Source of the DNA: Chenopodium formosanum
Lineage: Eukaryota; Streptophyta; Magnoliopsida; Caryophyllales; Amaranthaceae
Direction of reading: 5' to 3'
Assembly: GCA_024500155.1 (NCBI GenBank)
Contig: CM044876.1
Coordinates: 8,313,001 to 8,377,000 of the forward strand
Length of the DNA stretch: 64,000 nt
Shown: one piece after another, positions 46,612 through 57,810 of the stretch
Layout of the letters: every line of letters starts with the position of its first letter
How positions within the stretch are numbered: the stretch's first letter is position 1
The notes under the pieces: model-generated
Database searches by the model: none
Seen by the model: only the letters and a program-made list of their open reading frames with translations
Told to the model about the DNA's origin: nothing
Position numbers and translations under genes: made by a program

Positions 46612-47321
46612 GAACTTCCCTGGTATGTCGAACATGATCGACTTCTTCGAGTTGTGACTTTCATTATTGTACAATGCTTGTACAGCTACGAGGCTTAATC
46701 GATCTCTCTGCCACATACTCGTCGATAGACGGCATAGACAATCAATGAACCTGAATCATGCTCCCATGGCCGACCACTTTATCTGATGTGCTTTATCTCA
46801 GTTGACTTAAATTAACTACTCGCCACTATAATACCACTCTGGTACTCCATCTTTACATTATAGAGAATTTTAATCTTTGTACATTAGTTGTACTCATTCT
46901 CTGACATTTACCCATCCATTAAAAATCCTTTTGCTAGGAATTAAATAATAAGGCAACTAGTCTGCAAGCCTTGGAAGATAAAGGATTAACGTTCCTTTAA
47001 TTCCTTGTCCCACAATCACAATAAGATTAATATTTTTTGCTAAACCAAGACCCACCTTGATCTCCAACACAGGGACATCAATAGATTGGTTTAATTAAGT
47101 TGCTTGATCGAACTTAATTTCTTAAGAAAGTCAATCGATCAACTACGTAAACAGATTTCACAAACTGCCGATTAAGAAATAATCCCCATAAAAAAGGGTT
47201 CTTAGCTTGAAATTCGAATAATGTGGATGAATTTCATGCGACGATCCCGATCAAACGATATATATAATTGAATAATCCAGAAATCAACAGTATAATAATT
47301 AATACTATTTCGCTTCTAAAT
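46612..47321 (-). other. Right internal part of the outer LTR element
   Basis: This 710-base remainder of the outer element's leader region was separated by the nested insertion. Next to the LTR the minus strand reads ATTTAGAAGCGAAATAG at the expected primer-site position. It does not match initiator tRNA-Met. Confidence 0.6.
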
Positions 47322-47993
47322 TGTTGGTAAAATACCTGTCGATTCCAATGACAGAATAGAGAAGATGAAAGGGAAAAATACTTGATCGAAGATCTCAAAC
47401 TCACAGTTGCGCCGTGGAACAAAATCCACTGCCTTAGAAGCGAAATACGCCGTCACCGGTACAGGTTTCCTAATGACGCACGCCCCCCCAAGTTTAACAC
47501 AACTCTCCTTCGTAATTCGTGTACCCGAACCCGAAGCGTGGAATTGCTCAAGAACTGTTCAGATCTCAAAGGGTAGGTTTGTGTTTATGTGTTTAGGGTA
47601 TTTCAACAATGAAATTAACGTATATATGAATAAGGAAAAGTAGTAGTAGTATATTTATAAGGTCTTCAAAAGAAACCTAATAAATATAAACTTCCACTTT
47701 GATGCTGCCGTACACGGTCGTGTAGGTGAGGGTACACGACCGTGTGGTAAAATCTTTTCCGCAAAAGTACACGGTCGTGTAGGGAAGAACACACGGCCGT
47801 GTAGTTGGGTTTACATGTAAGAGCTATCACACGGTCGTGTAGGACAGAACACACGATCGTGTAGTCAGGTTCATATGCAAGAGCCATCACACGATCGTGT
47901 ACTATTAGACACACGACCATGTATCAATTGTTGCGAAACGAGTCTACAACCAAATGAGAACAAATATCTCCGGTTGCATTACCAACTCCAACA
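47322..47993 (-). repeat. LTR of outer element (5' LTR)
   Basis: 672 bp, carrying the same palindrome array. It ends three bases past the target duplication from a TATA box that belongs to the host gene. Confidence 0.9.
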
Positions 47994-48000
47994 GGTCACC

Positions 48001-48008
48001 CTTTTATA
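48001..48008 (-). promoter_or_regulatory. Displaced TATA box of the proline-rich protein gene
   Basis: On the minus strand the flank reads agTATAAAAGGGTGACC up to the retrotransposon insertion point. Removing the insertion puts this TATA box about 135 bases before the ATG at 33694, a normal spacing for a short-leader plant gene. Confidence 0.65.
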
Positions 48009-48168
48009 CTATTAGTCTACCCTATTCCCTAGATGATTATTGATTACATTTTTATTTATCACTATATCAATCAATTCCAATTATTCTTGATTTGTATTGA
48101 TTCTCTTTAAAATTAAAATGATATGCATGGATACACATATGATTTCAGTGTCTACATACGTGCATAAT

Positions 48169-48269
48169 GCTCATATTTGATTTGTTAGTCATTATTATTT
48201 ACAATTTTTTATTAAATTAATTTGTGAAGAAAATTGTAAATAATAATGACTAACAAATCAAATATGAGC
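48169..48269. repeat. Hairpin with 40-bp perfect arms
   Basis: gctcatatttgatttgttag... (48169-48209) is inverted at 48230-48269 around a loop of about 20 bases. The 10-mer gtctacatac occurs just outside on both sides (about 48150 and 48291). It may be a small MITE or a young hairpin-RNA locus. Confidence 0.75.
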
Positions 48270-49522
48270 GAAAATTGTTACAATGAACAAGTCTACATAC
48301 ATCTTATTGTCTAATTGTCTTACCTTATACCGAGTAATTAATTAAATAGTGAGATTACATATCTAGCATGGAACCTAACCAAGTAAAGATAATTATGGGC
48401 TTTGTAGCACAATATCCTCACATTAACTAGTGTAAACAATACGGAATACCTATTTACTTATGTAAATAACCCATGTTTAAGATATTTCATCCTTAATGCT
48501 CGTCTCTATTACCTGTAGTATATTATGTTCATTTAGTCATTAGCTTGTATCAATCACTTTTGTATACACCCGGTTTTCAGTAATTTACTGTACATCGGGT
48601 TCACTTTTGTTAAATTTAGCGTCACTTTTGTCAAATTTTGTGTCACTTTTGTCAAATTTATCAATGAAGCATAAATAACTCTTATATATGTCAGAGTAAC
48701 TTTTGTGCGTTCTAGTGTAACTTTTGCGCATTTTATTGTCACTTTATAACGGATATTACTGAACATCTGTTTTACTTAAAAGTTTGTGTAGCCTGTATAG
48801 AAAAGATAAATGTGTACATAATTATCATTTTACATGCTATATTGGAGAAATTATGGTGATGAAAGAACTTAGATCTGACGCGTGTAGAAATGGAAAAATT
48901 AAGTAGCATAAGAAGGAACAAAATTAAAAGATCTTCCAACCCTTTGATAATAAAAAGTAAAATAATGTACGTAGTAGCCATTTAGGGTACAAAGAAGCAT
49001 TATATACTTTGATATTCCATATTAATTTCAAAATACAAGGCAAATTAAATGTAAATCGAGGTAATTAAATGTTACATGTAAATCGGATTATTAAAAGTCA
49101 TAACATGTAACCTAATTAAAAAGATTCCGGGGAAGTATGGGACTATATGATCGATAACTAGACCAAGGGGTGATCAGTCAGTTTGTAGTCTTAGATATGC
49201 TTATGTCTTATCGTCAATAAATCCTGTGATCAAAATTTGTAGGGAATGTATGTAGTGAAAAATATAACAAATCAGAAAAAAGAACAACTTTGTCACTAGA
49301 ATTTAATAATCTTACATTCTTAATCTTAATACTGCATTACATGATCACACACTCTGTTGCAGACTATTACAAAGCTCTAAAACTCAGTAATTACTTGTAA
49401 ACATAGCAGAATCTTGAATTGGCACTCATTAACCATAAAATTGTTATACACTGCATAATAAACTTATCATATAAAAAATCATATGAACTGAATAATTTCG
49501 GGTTATAGAAGATGAAAGTGTT
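48270..49522. other. Intergenic region upstream of the proline-rich gene and downstream of SEO
   Basis: No gene. At 48600-48745 there is a short degenerate repeat of tcacttttgtcaaattt. The 3' flank of SEO occupies the right end. Confidence 0.5.
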
Positions 49523-52500
49523 TTAATCAGTGCAGCAGCGGTACATGAAGTACTTCTCCATAGGTCTTCCACACTCGGCACACACCACCTTCTCAGGGAT
49601 ACCGCCTCCAACCCCAGGAAGTATAAGCCGGTTGCAGTGGTGTGGAGTATGAAGTGCCAGCAAATGCTCCTTTAAAGCAGGTAAAAAACCTATCATTAAT
49701 GCATTTTCCTTCCATTCGTCGAACTTCATGAGGCAATCTAGTATTGTGTCCCCTTTGGATCTAGCCATATCAGTTAGTCCGAACCACATTGTAGCCCACC
49801 CTTGGTCGCTTCCATCGAAGCTAAGTACTGTCATCACTTCTTGCATAATCGAGTCATTCTCCACACCCTTTCCATGTTGCATTTTCGAGTAGAGCATGCA
49901 CTCGAGCCTAATCCAAAAGTACCACATTGAGTTCAAGTCAGGCAAATAATGACTAAGTCTATCTCTGTCTATGGCTGTCACGATTTTCCTCATTCGTTCC
50001 TTTGCATTGCTTTTCCCGGCATATACAAGCTCTAGAGTGATTCCTGCCTCGGCTGCTACTTTATTGGCAATGTGAGTAAACGCCTTTATCCACTCCATGT
50101 CTTCCCCTCCATACACACAAACGTACCTTCCTTCATGAGCCTACCAAAAAAAAGCACATATTTATTAAGCATAAAACTCATTACAGTTAAATTATGCCAA
50201 TGCAATGATTCTATTCTCTGTCTTTTCTCTGAAATATCATACAGAAGAAGTAAAATAACCGAAAACTGTTTTTAAAAAAACAGTGAAATTTGACAGCGAT
50301 ATGAAAGAGGATATACCCAATCAAGGACTTGAGGTTTGATGTCATCTACAAAAAGCTCAAGTGTCCAAGACTCATCTCTCCAAAGAGCTTCTTCTTTCAT
50401 AGTAGTAAAAGGGTAGGCTAAATTTCCCCAAATCAAAAACATGTGAAGAGCATTTTGGCAAACAACTTTCCCTTGGGGGTCTAGCGCGACAAGGATCATT
50501 TTCTTTTCGAAATTCCATACCTCCTTAATATACCTTATAGCAGCAGGCTCCATAATTTTTGGGTGATGCAGAGTATACCATGACATCATGGACTCGAGTT
50601 GCTCGAATCTTTGCTGTAGTGCATCATTCCAAGGGACTGTCTTCTCTATTATTGGAATCCACACAATTTCATACTGCAGCTCAGGCTTTGACCTTGATTT
50701 TCTGTAAATTTGGTCTAGAATCATCAGCTCTTCTTCGGTGACATCAAAGTCTGAAATGAGTAACAGGACTGTTTTTCTCCTGAGGGCTTCTACATGAACC
50801 TGTTACACTTGAGTCGTTAGGATTCGATATTTTTTAGGTGGAAAATGAAGTAAAATGGATGGAAAAAGTATGTGGTGTAAGAGTTTACCCTTGAATTAGT
50901 AGGCTTTTCATAAAGGGGCATCATATCATCCTTCAAGTATATCAAATGCCTTAGTATCCTGGTGTTGTCAAGCTGTGGTAAGTCGAGGATGCGTACAAGA
51001 TTGTTATATGCCTCAATGTGTTTCTTCTCATCTGCATATCAAAAACATTTCTAAGAATGCCTAAGAAGATTCAACTCGATGAATTCACTAATCCTACTAG
51101 ATCAAACATTTGTCAAATATACTTAAAGAAACAGAATTTTTAAGGCAATGCAGGGGAATCATGAAATACCCTACAGGTTTACAATGTTTATCAATCGTCA
51201 TTATAGATCAAATACATAATTGTAAACAAAATTTCTAAGAAAGATTGTTACATTCTTAAAATAGTACTGGTTTGTTACATAAAGGATCTATCATGAAAAA
51301 TATTATTAGTAATGATAGATTAGGACAATGCAACAATTAATTTTGGAGGAAGTACGAAGAAGATTGACCTATATGCTGATAGCAAAGTGCAAGTTGTTGC
51401 ATAAGGTGGTCATGAATGTTCCTCTCCTTATGAGCCAAGCTTGATAGCTCCCATGCTTCCGTCGTTGATGAAGCTTACCTACAATACAATTGAAATAGTA
51501 AGATACCAAAAGAAAATTCAGTATAAAGTTAAACTAATGATCTGATTAGATTGTTTAAGTTAAGAGTAACTCACTCATAGCTCATGCCAATAAGACTAAA
51601 AATCTGCGTGGCACAGGCCACGACACTCCTGATAGTCCAGTAAGCAGCAGTTGGAATGTGTGTCATAGCAACAGATAAAGGCGGCTGCTCAGCTGAGATG
51701 TACTGCTGAGGCAGCTGCCTGAACTCCACAATCCTCTTTGTTACATCTAACATCGCCCCAATGAGACTGTTGAGGGCTTCAAAGCGGGATTTCAGTGCAT
51801 TAGAGTGTTCCATTACATCAGGTAGCTGCTTGAGGACAGCAACAGACTTGGCGAGAGGGTGACTAGAGAAGAGCTGAACCACTAACCCGAACTCTCCATA
51901 GGCTATTGCTAGTGCCGTGAGAGCTATGGCTACCTTTGCATCCCATGAATAGCTTGACAGCAAGCTGAGAAGTGCCATTGTTGTCGCGTGTGCATCTCCT
52001 CCTCCCGCGCATTTGCATGTTATCTGCCAATTTACAGGACATATGTTATGAAAACATGAAATAATATGCTATATCAATATCCACAGCCTCTGCATTTACT
52101 TGTGTTACAGAGTATTTTTTTTGCTCATTTGAGATTTTATATGTACAATTGCCAATCTTTGCATTGAATTCTGCATCTATTACATTAGTCTGCAGGTTTA
52201 ATTTATTTTTTGGACACACAAGTACAACATTCATATAAAATGACTAGGTGTGGTCTTGAAGGTCATGTCCAAGAGGGGCAACAAAATTACATAAAATCGC
52301 GAGTAACAGACTCTTTTAGTACCTCACAGGAGACCTTCTGAATGACAAAAGCCAATGCTTCAAGCATCCCATTTTCATCAACAATGGCTGCACCAGTCTT
52401 ATCATCCAGAGATTCAATATGTGCACCCTGCATGATGAACAATAAAAATGATCACAATTTAAAAACAGAACACACATGCAAAAAAATTAAAATGGATCAA

Positions 52501-52712
52501 AGTAACCTAAGAAATAATAAACTTACAGGAATGCTAGGGGCAGCACGCTTAAAGACATCCTCAATGATTTCTAAGATCGGCCTGACATCTACATCGCGGC
52601 CATCAGGAGCATGTGTTCCTTGGATCTGCTTCAGCATTGTGCTGTCGTCGGATGCAGCAAACATCCGACGTTCACTCCTAGCCATCTGCCTATGTGATGG
52701 TGCACTAGACAT
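49523..52712 (-). CDS. Sieve element occlusion (SEO/SEOR) protein gene with an in-frame stop at an exon junction
   Basis: Seven exons (minus): 52712-52527, 52427-52323, 52023-51575, 51478-51369, 51031-50889, 50799-50317 and 50140-49523. All borders are GT-AG and the phases agree, giving 697 codons. That is the usual SEO length. The N-terminal SEO_N region has DDSTMLKQIQGTHAPDGRDV (22-41), then TAAYWTIRSVVACATQIFSL. WELSSLAHK lies in exon 4. Exon 6 has the thioredoxin-like RRKTVLLLISDFDV. The C-terminal Cys-rich end is VCAECGRPMEKYFMYRCCTD. SEO proteins form phloem filaments (forisomes or P-protein) in sieve elements and plug them after injury. At the exon 3/4 junction the reading frame is GAG-TAA-GCT, so codon 248 is a stop. 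The frame on both sides fits the family and the spacing to STTEAWELSS looks right, so a single nonsense change is likely. An in-frame cryptic acceptor near 51440 could skip it. Confidence 0.85.
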
Positions 52713-53143
52713 TTTTTTTTTTCTTTCAATTCTTACCTACCTTTGTACTAAAAACTTTGTGATTGTTACTAGAACAAGTAAGTGTAACTGTTCTACTGGC
52801 GGTCAGTGAACTGAACATTATATAGTGTTAAAAATGTGTAACAATTTTACTTTTTTTGTTTAATTTCATAATAAGATAATGTGATATAAAGTCCTAAAAG
52901 ATCTTTGAATCAAGTTCCTTACTTGCATAGAACCTAAAGCCATGTAATAAGATAAGGTTATGTAGCTTTGGTGGTCCCTTCTTCAACGTCTTTACAGCAT
53001 CCGTCCTTAGAAGTTTAATATTATCATTTAGTTTGAACATCTTTGCTTACAAACAGAATTAGTTACTTCGTAGTTCTTTTTTGAGTAATTTCTTCCTCCA
53101 TTTTTTAATACGAAGTTCTTGCGATTTTACTGTAAGTTACGAT

Positions 53144-53338
53144 AAGCTTTGATCGTCATCAACATGACATAATGCCCAAAAAAAAGAAAGAAGTTTTACC
53201 TTTAATCTCAAGTTATAGACTTATAGTATCCTTTTCTTCTTAAGGTTGGCAATTTGCTTGATTGGCCAAATTTAACAACAATAAAGATGAGTTCTAGTGG
53301 TAAGATTTGATGATCTCTTTAAAAATTAATTTGGTTAC
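53144..53338. repeat. Dispersed duplicate, copy 1
   Basis: It shares with 55318-55512 the ordered blocks tcaacatgacataatgccca, gattggcca, aacaacaataaagatga and tgatgat. Identity is roughly 80% by eye. Confidence 0.7.
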
Positions 53339-54194
53339 TCGATTCTTCATTTCACTTCAATCAAACACCCGTGATAATAAAGTAATTTGGTGCTAAATGG
53401 CTTAATAACAGTCATTATAGAACTTCAACCATCAAATTAATTTTTTGGTTTAACCGGTCCCCTAACCAGGCATCAATAGCGAGCTTAACAGTATTTAACA
53501 AATAAACATGTACATATATATATATATAATTTTCGTTCTTTAGTACTTGTATGATTTAGTATTACAAATAAATTAAAGTTTTATCTTCAAACCGTATATA
53601 CTACAGTGGATTTATATACGAAGTACAATTTAAGAATTATTCATCATAGGTTTAACATCCAAAATGTCTCTAAGAAATGCTTCAAAAATGTTGTTAAAGA
53701 GATTTCACAAATTTTTAAAAAAGGCCGGTATACAATATTTAGTGTATGGCGCGCGGCCCAATTTGAGGAATTATTGTCCTCTTCTAATCTTCTCACGTGC
53801 CAGGGATTTTTTTTACTCGTACTTTTTTATTTACCTCTTTGATTTTGTCCTCTCCTCCAAAAACACTTTCTGATTTTTTTCTCTCTCCTCTTTTCTTTTC
53901 TACATTTTGGTCTTTATATAATTATAATCTCCTTATCCCCTCTCTCTCCTCTTCATTGCTTTTTCATCTTACCTCTTCTCCTTGTTTTTGTTCTTTCTAA
54001 TGTTACAGTAATTTTTTTAAGTAGAATCAACTAAATTGGTGGATAAAAAATCTTTGAAGAAGAAAAAAGTTATAGTGAAGATGTGTCCTATTGAAGATTG
54101 TAATGATGTTCAGCGTTTTGTAATGAAGGTTTGATAACTTTTTTTTTTTTTGGTTGTATTATAATGGATTAACTTGTGTATGTTTAAGGGTAAC

Positions 54195-54722
54195 TTATGC
54201 TTCGTATGTGTTTGTTTAAGGATAACTTTTTTTAGATTGAGGGTGACTTTTGTGAATTTAAGGGTAACTTTTTGTAAATAAAAGGGTAACTTATATGTGT
54301 TTAAGGGTAGTTTATGTGTGTTTAAGGATAACTTTTTTTAGATTGAGGGTGACTTTTGTGAATTTAAGGGTAACTTTTTGTAAATAAAAGGGTAACTTAT
54401 ATGTGTTTAAGGGTAGTTTATGTGTGTTTAAGGATAACTTTTTTTAGATTGAGGGTGACTTTTGTGAGTTTAAGGGTAACTTTTTGTAAATAAAAGGGTA
54501 ACTTATATGTATTTAAGGGTAGTTTATGTGTGTTTAAGGATAACTTTTTTTAGATTGAGGGTGACTTTTGTGAGTTTAAGGGTAACTTTTTGTAAATAAA
54601 AGGGTAACTTGTGTGTGTTTAAGGGTAGTTTATGTATGTTTAAGGATAACTTTTTTTAGATAGAGGGTGACTTTTGTGAGTTTAAGGGTAACTTTTTGTA
54701 TATAAAAGGGTAACTTTTGAGT
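54195..54722. repeat. 106-bp tandem repeat, about five copies
   Basis: The anchor gataactttttttagat recurs at 54221, 54327, 54433, 54539 and 54645, exactly 106 bases apart. Each unit contains several copies of the submotif aagggtaactttt and one gggtgacttttgtga. Confidence 0.95.
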
Positions 54723-55317
54723 GTTATTGTGTTTTTATTTTATTTTTTAAATAAAAAATTTAATATAAACAAAAGTTAAATATAAGCAGGAAATTAACAA
54801 TTTGTTTAAAGCGACGAAAACCTCAGTCAATTGGAGCGAAAATGTGAAAGATGAATGATAATAAACTACTCTTGAATTATAACGTATTGTGATTTGATTT
54901 AAATTTGTAACAAATCCACCAGACTTTCACTAAGATTTGGCTCAATTACTAGTTGAGATAGCAGCTTTGAGGTTGGATTAAATCATAATTTTTGGGAAAA
55001 TTTCAACAAATTTCTGGTTGGAGATAGAAAGCTAAGATAAAAAAAATTAATCAAAAAAAAAAAAGTAAATTTGTTTTCTCTTTATTTTGGGCACTGCAGA
55101 GTGCAGAGTCTGCAGACACTATGGCTACAAATGGCACGTGATAATTATTGATGGACAGTATTTTTATTGTGCATCGGGGGTATACAAAAGGAATTGAAGA
55201 GATTTAGCATGTCTAATGTGAACATTTTTACATCTCTTAGCTTTACTTAGGGACATGTGGTTGAAAGTCAATTTTGCAAAAGTTAAATTGCTTTGGCCCT
55301 TTAAATTACTTTAACTT

Positions 55318-55512
55318 ACGATAAATTTTGATCATTATCAACATGACATAATGCCCAAAAAAAGAAAGTAATTTTACCTTGAATTTCAAGTAATAATATT
55401 ATCCTTTCCTTCACTAGGTCGGTAATTTGCGTGATTGGCCAAAATTAACAACGATAAAGATGAATCCTAGCGGTACAATCTGATGATTTCTTAAATATTG
55501 ATTTGGTACTAA
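55318..55512. repeat. Dispersed duplicate, copy 2
   Basis: Diverged copy of 53144-53338 in the same orientation, 2174 bases away. Confidence 0.7.
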
Positions 55513-55847
55513 ATTTTAATCACAAGTAGACTATTCCATACATGCACGTTAATTATCTTTGCAAAGTACTCGTAGTTATGTGAAGCTTAAGTTTTTCAAT
55601 TCTTTATTTTACCTCATACAACGTGATAAAATATAAAGCTTATCCTTAAATTTAACTGTCGACATAATGAGATGGCAACAAATTATAGTTTCATGCACTC
55701 TTTTTATATTAAATTAAAATAGACGTATTCTCATGTTCAACATAAATGTTATGAGTAGTTAAGTTGATCTTTTGATAATCTGTTTTAAACATTCTAGAGT
55801 ACATTTTCACATCTAGCTTACGCTAATTTTATACAGAAAATCTTGCG

Positions 55848-56244
55848 TGAACCTGGTTCACAATAATATTATTGTGGACCTTAGATTTATACACACGTAA
55901 CTGACATTATATTCAACATAGTGACTCCTATTTTTATTATAGTAACCTTTTTTTAACATATTAATCTTTTTTAAAACTTTTGTGACTTTTATGAACTTAA
56001 AGTACGAGATTATGTTAAACAGTGACCTAATTTCAACATAGTGATCTATATTATTCATATTGACCATTATACTAAAAATTTCATTAAAAAAATTAACCTC
56101 TTATAACTTTTATAATGTCACACTAACTTTTATTTTAACATAATAACCTTTATTTTAATATGGTGACCTTTTTTTTTATTAATAAAACAATTATATTGTC
56201 TCTAATGTTAGTGGTCCACGATAAATTAGTGTGAACCAAGTTCA
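55848..56244. mobile_element. 397-bp terminal-inverted-repeat element
   Basis: TGAACCTGGTTCACAATAAT at the left end and, inverted, TGAACTTGGTTCACACTAAT at the right share about 36 bases, including the inner GTGGACC. The interior is a degenerate AT-rich repeat of gtgacct and aacata. No target duplication is certain and no ORF is seen. Confidence 0.65.
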
Positions 56245-56806
56245 TTTAAGAATTTGTAAATTTCATATTGTCGAGTTGATCCTTTGACAAAATGCTTATA
56301 ATATCCTAAGACACTTCTTTATCTAATTTGCGCTAATTTCATATTCAGATATGCAGGTACTTATATCCGATATTAATATCCAAATTCCATGTACCGTGTA
56401 GTGTGGTGTAGCCTAAATCTATATTGCATTAGGAAAAGCATGTTTTGTGCGTTACAGTGTTGAAAATATGCAAGTATCTTCGTATAAAAAAGTATTAATA
56501 GTACCATGGCCCAATACACGTAAGCCTATTAATTACTTTATTCTCTCAATATTCTACACAATGACTTGTTTAGTGTTGGCAAGAACAAGGAAAAAACGAG
56601 GTAAAGTGAACAATAACGAGAATAATGTTCCTGGAAATTAAAACAAAAGGTGAAGCATTCTCCTCTGAAATCTTTGCTGGAACATTGGAAACAACTTTCA
56701 TTTTAATTATGGGCCTTGCATTTCAAGTCTTGAATCTTTAAAGATAGGATAGAGAAGAGATGAATTTCAAACATTTTACTTGGAGGGAAATTAAAAACGG
56801 AAACAC
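56245..56806. other. Intergenic DNA
   Basis: Nothing recognised apart from short low-complexity ORFs. Confidence 0.5.
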
Positions 56807-56809
56807 TAA

Positions 56810-57067
56810 GGTCATGTTCTCTTCACCTTAAAAAAAATAATATTAAGTAAAAATAATTTCAATTCAGTAAAAATAAGCTCAAATCAGTAAAATTAATTTC
56901 AGTTCAGTAAAATTCTGTTTTCTTAAAGAATTGAAAATCAGTAAAAATAATTTCAGTTCAGCAAAAATAATTTCAATTCAGTAAAATTATTTTAAGTTCA
57001 GTAAAATAATTTAAGTTCAGCAGAAATAATTTCAGTTCAGCAAAACTAAGGTGAAGAGAACGGGGCC
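56810..57067. mobile_element. Tourist/PIF-like MITE with TTCAGTAAAA repeats
   Basis: The ends GGTCATGTTCTCTTCACCTTA and inverted GGCCCCGTTCTCTTCACCTTA match over about 15 bases next to the centre. They resemble the ends of the 14794 and 16470 elements. The interior repeats ttcagtaaaaataattt about ten times. The flanking triplets are TAA and TTA. Confidence 0.7.
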
Positions 57068-57810
57068 TTAGTATTAAAATTCAATATCAATACAAAATTA
57101 ATGGACAAATCAAAACACATTGAACACTAGTAAAGAGGCTAGAGTAAATTGAGTAACTTCCTTGCATTTATTTAATTTTTATAACGGGGGGAACACAAAC
57201 TTACATAAAGATAATTTTTTACAATATTTTTTTTTTTTTATTTTATCATCTATATATATTAGGGTTGAGTGACACTAATAAACGATGATCACTTTCATGA
57301 GCAAAAAAAATTAGAATTATATTTTGGTCATATAAAAAACATTTCCTCCATAAATGGTCGTTGTTGACACTAATTGTTATACAAAATATTAACATCATAT
57401 AGATGTTGTGGAGACTTGGGATCAAATCGACTAACCACATAGTATCGTTACTACTTAAATTGTAAAGTTTTTGGATGGAGTAATATGTGGTTCTATAAAT
57501 GATGCTCTTCTATAATATATTAATATTTTCATCTTTTTTCTTCCTTGGAAATCCTTTAGTTAATAATCAACTAAGTTTTGTCTGAAGTTTATGAGAATAA
57601 TATGATTGCATTTCATGTGGTTCATTATATTAAAAGTAAAAGCAACTAAAGTAAAAAAAGATATAAGATTCTGCCTAAAACCTTAAAACACGTTTTGTTA
57701 GTAATAATATATTTATAAACCCTCGTACTAATAGTAATCATATATTAGTATGATCACATTTATCTTGTGTGAAAATGTGGTACGGGAAAAAGCCTATAGG
57801 TTACTTACTT

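Larger units (their letters stand above)
33813..47993 (-). mobile_element. Non-autonomous LTR retrotransposon (outer element)
   Basis: LTRs of 673 bp (33813-34485) and 672 bp (47322-47993) start TGTTGG and end CCAACA. The flanks GATCA (33808-33812) and GGTCA (47994-47998) are a 5-bp target duplication with one change. Orientation is minus, because the purine tract AGTGGGGGAT lies (minus sense) just before the left LTR. Without the nested element the internal region is about 4.5 kb and shows no gag or pol reading frame on either strand. By eye the LTRs differ at about eight positions plus one indel (about 1.2%), older than the element nested in it. Confidence 0.9.
52713..55847. other. SEO promoter side and repeat-rich intergenic DNA
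   Basis: No supported gene. It contains two diverged copies of a 195-base segment (53144-53338 and 55318-55512) and a 106-bp tandem array (54195-54722). A TATA-rich microsatellite lies at about 53513-53528. Confidence 0.5.

Noticed and set aside
53606..54000. Short ORFs near an apparent transcribed leader at 53.8-54.1 kb
   Set aside because: Pyrimidine-rich low complexity with no recognisable protein; it probably belongs to the repeat unit.
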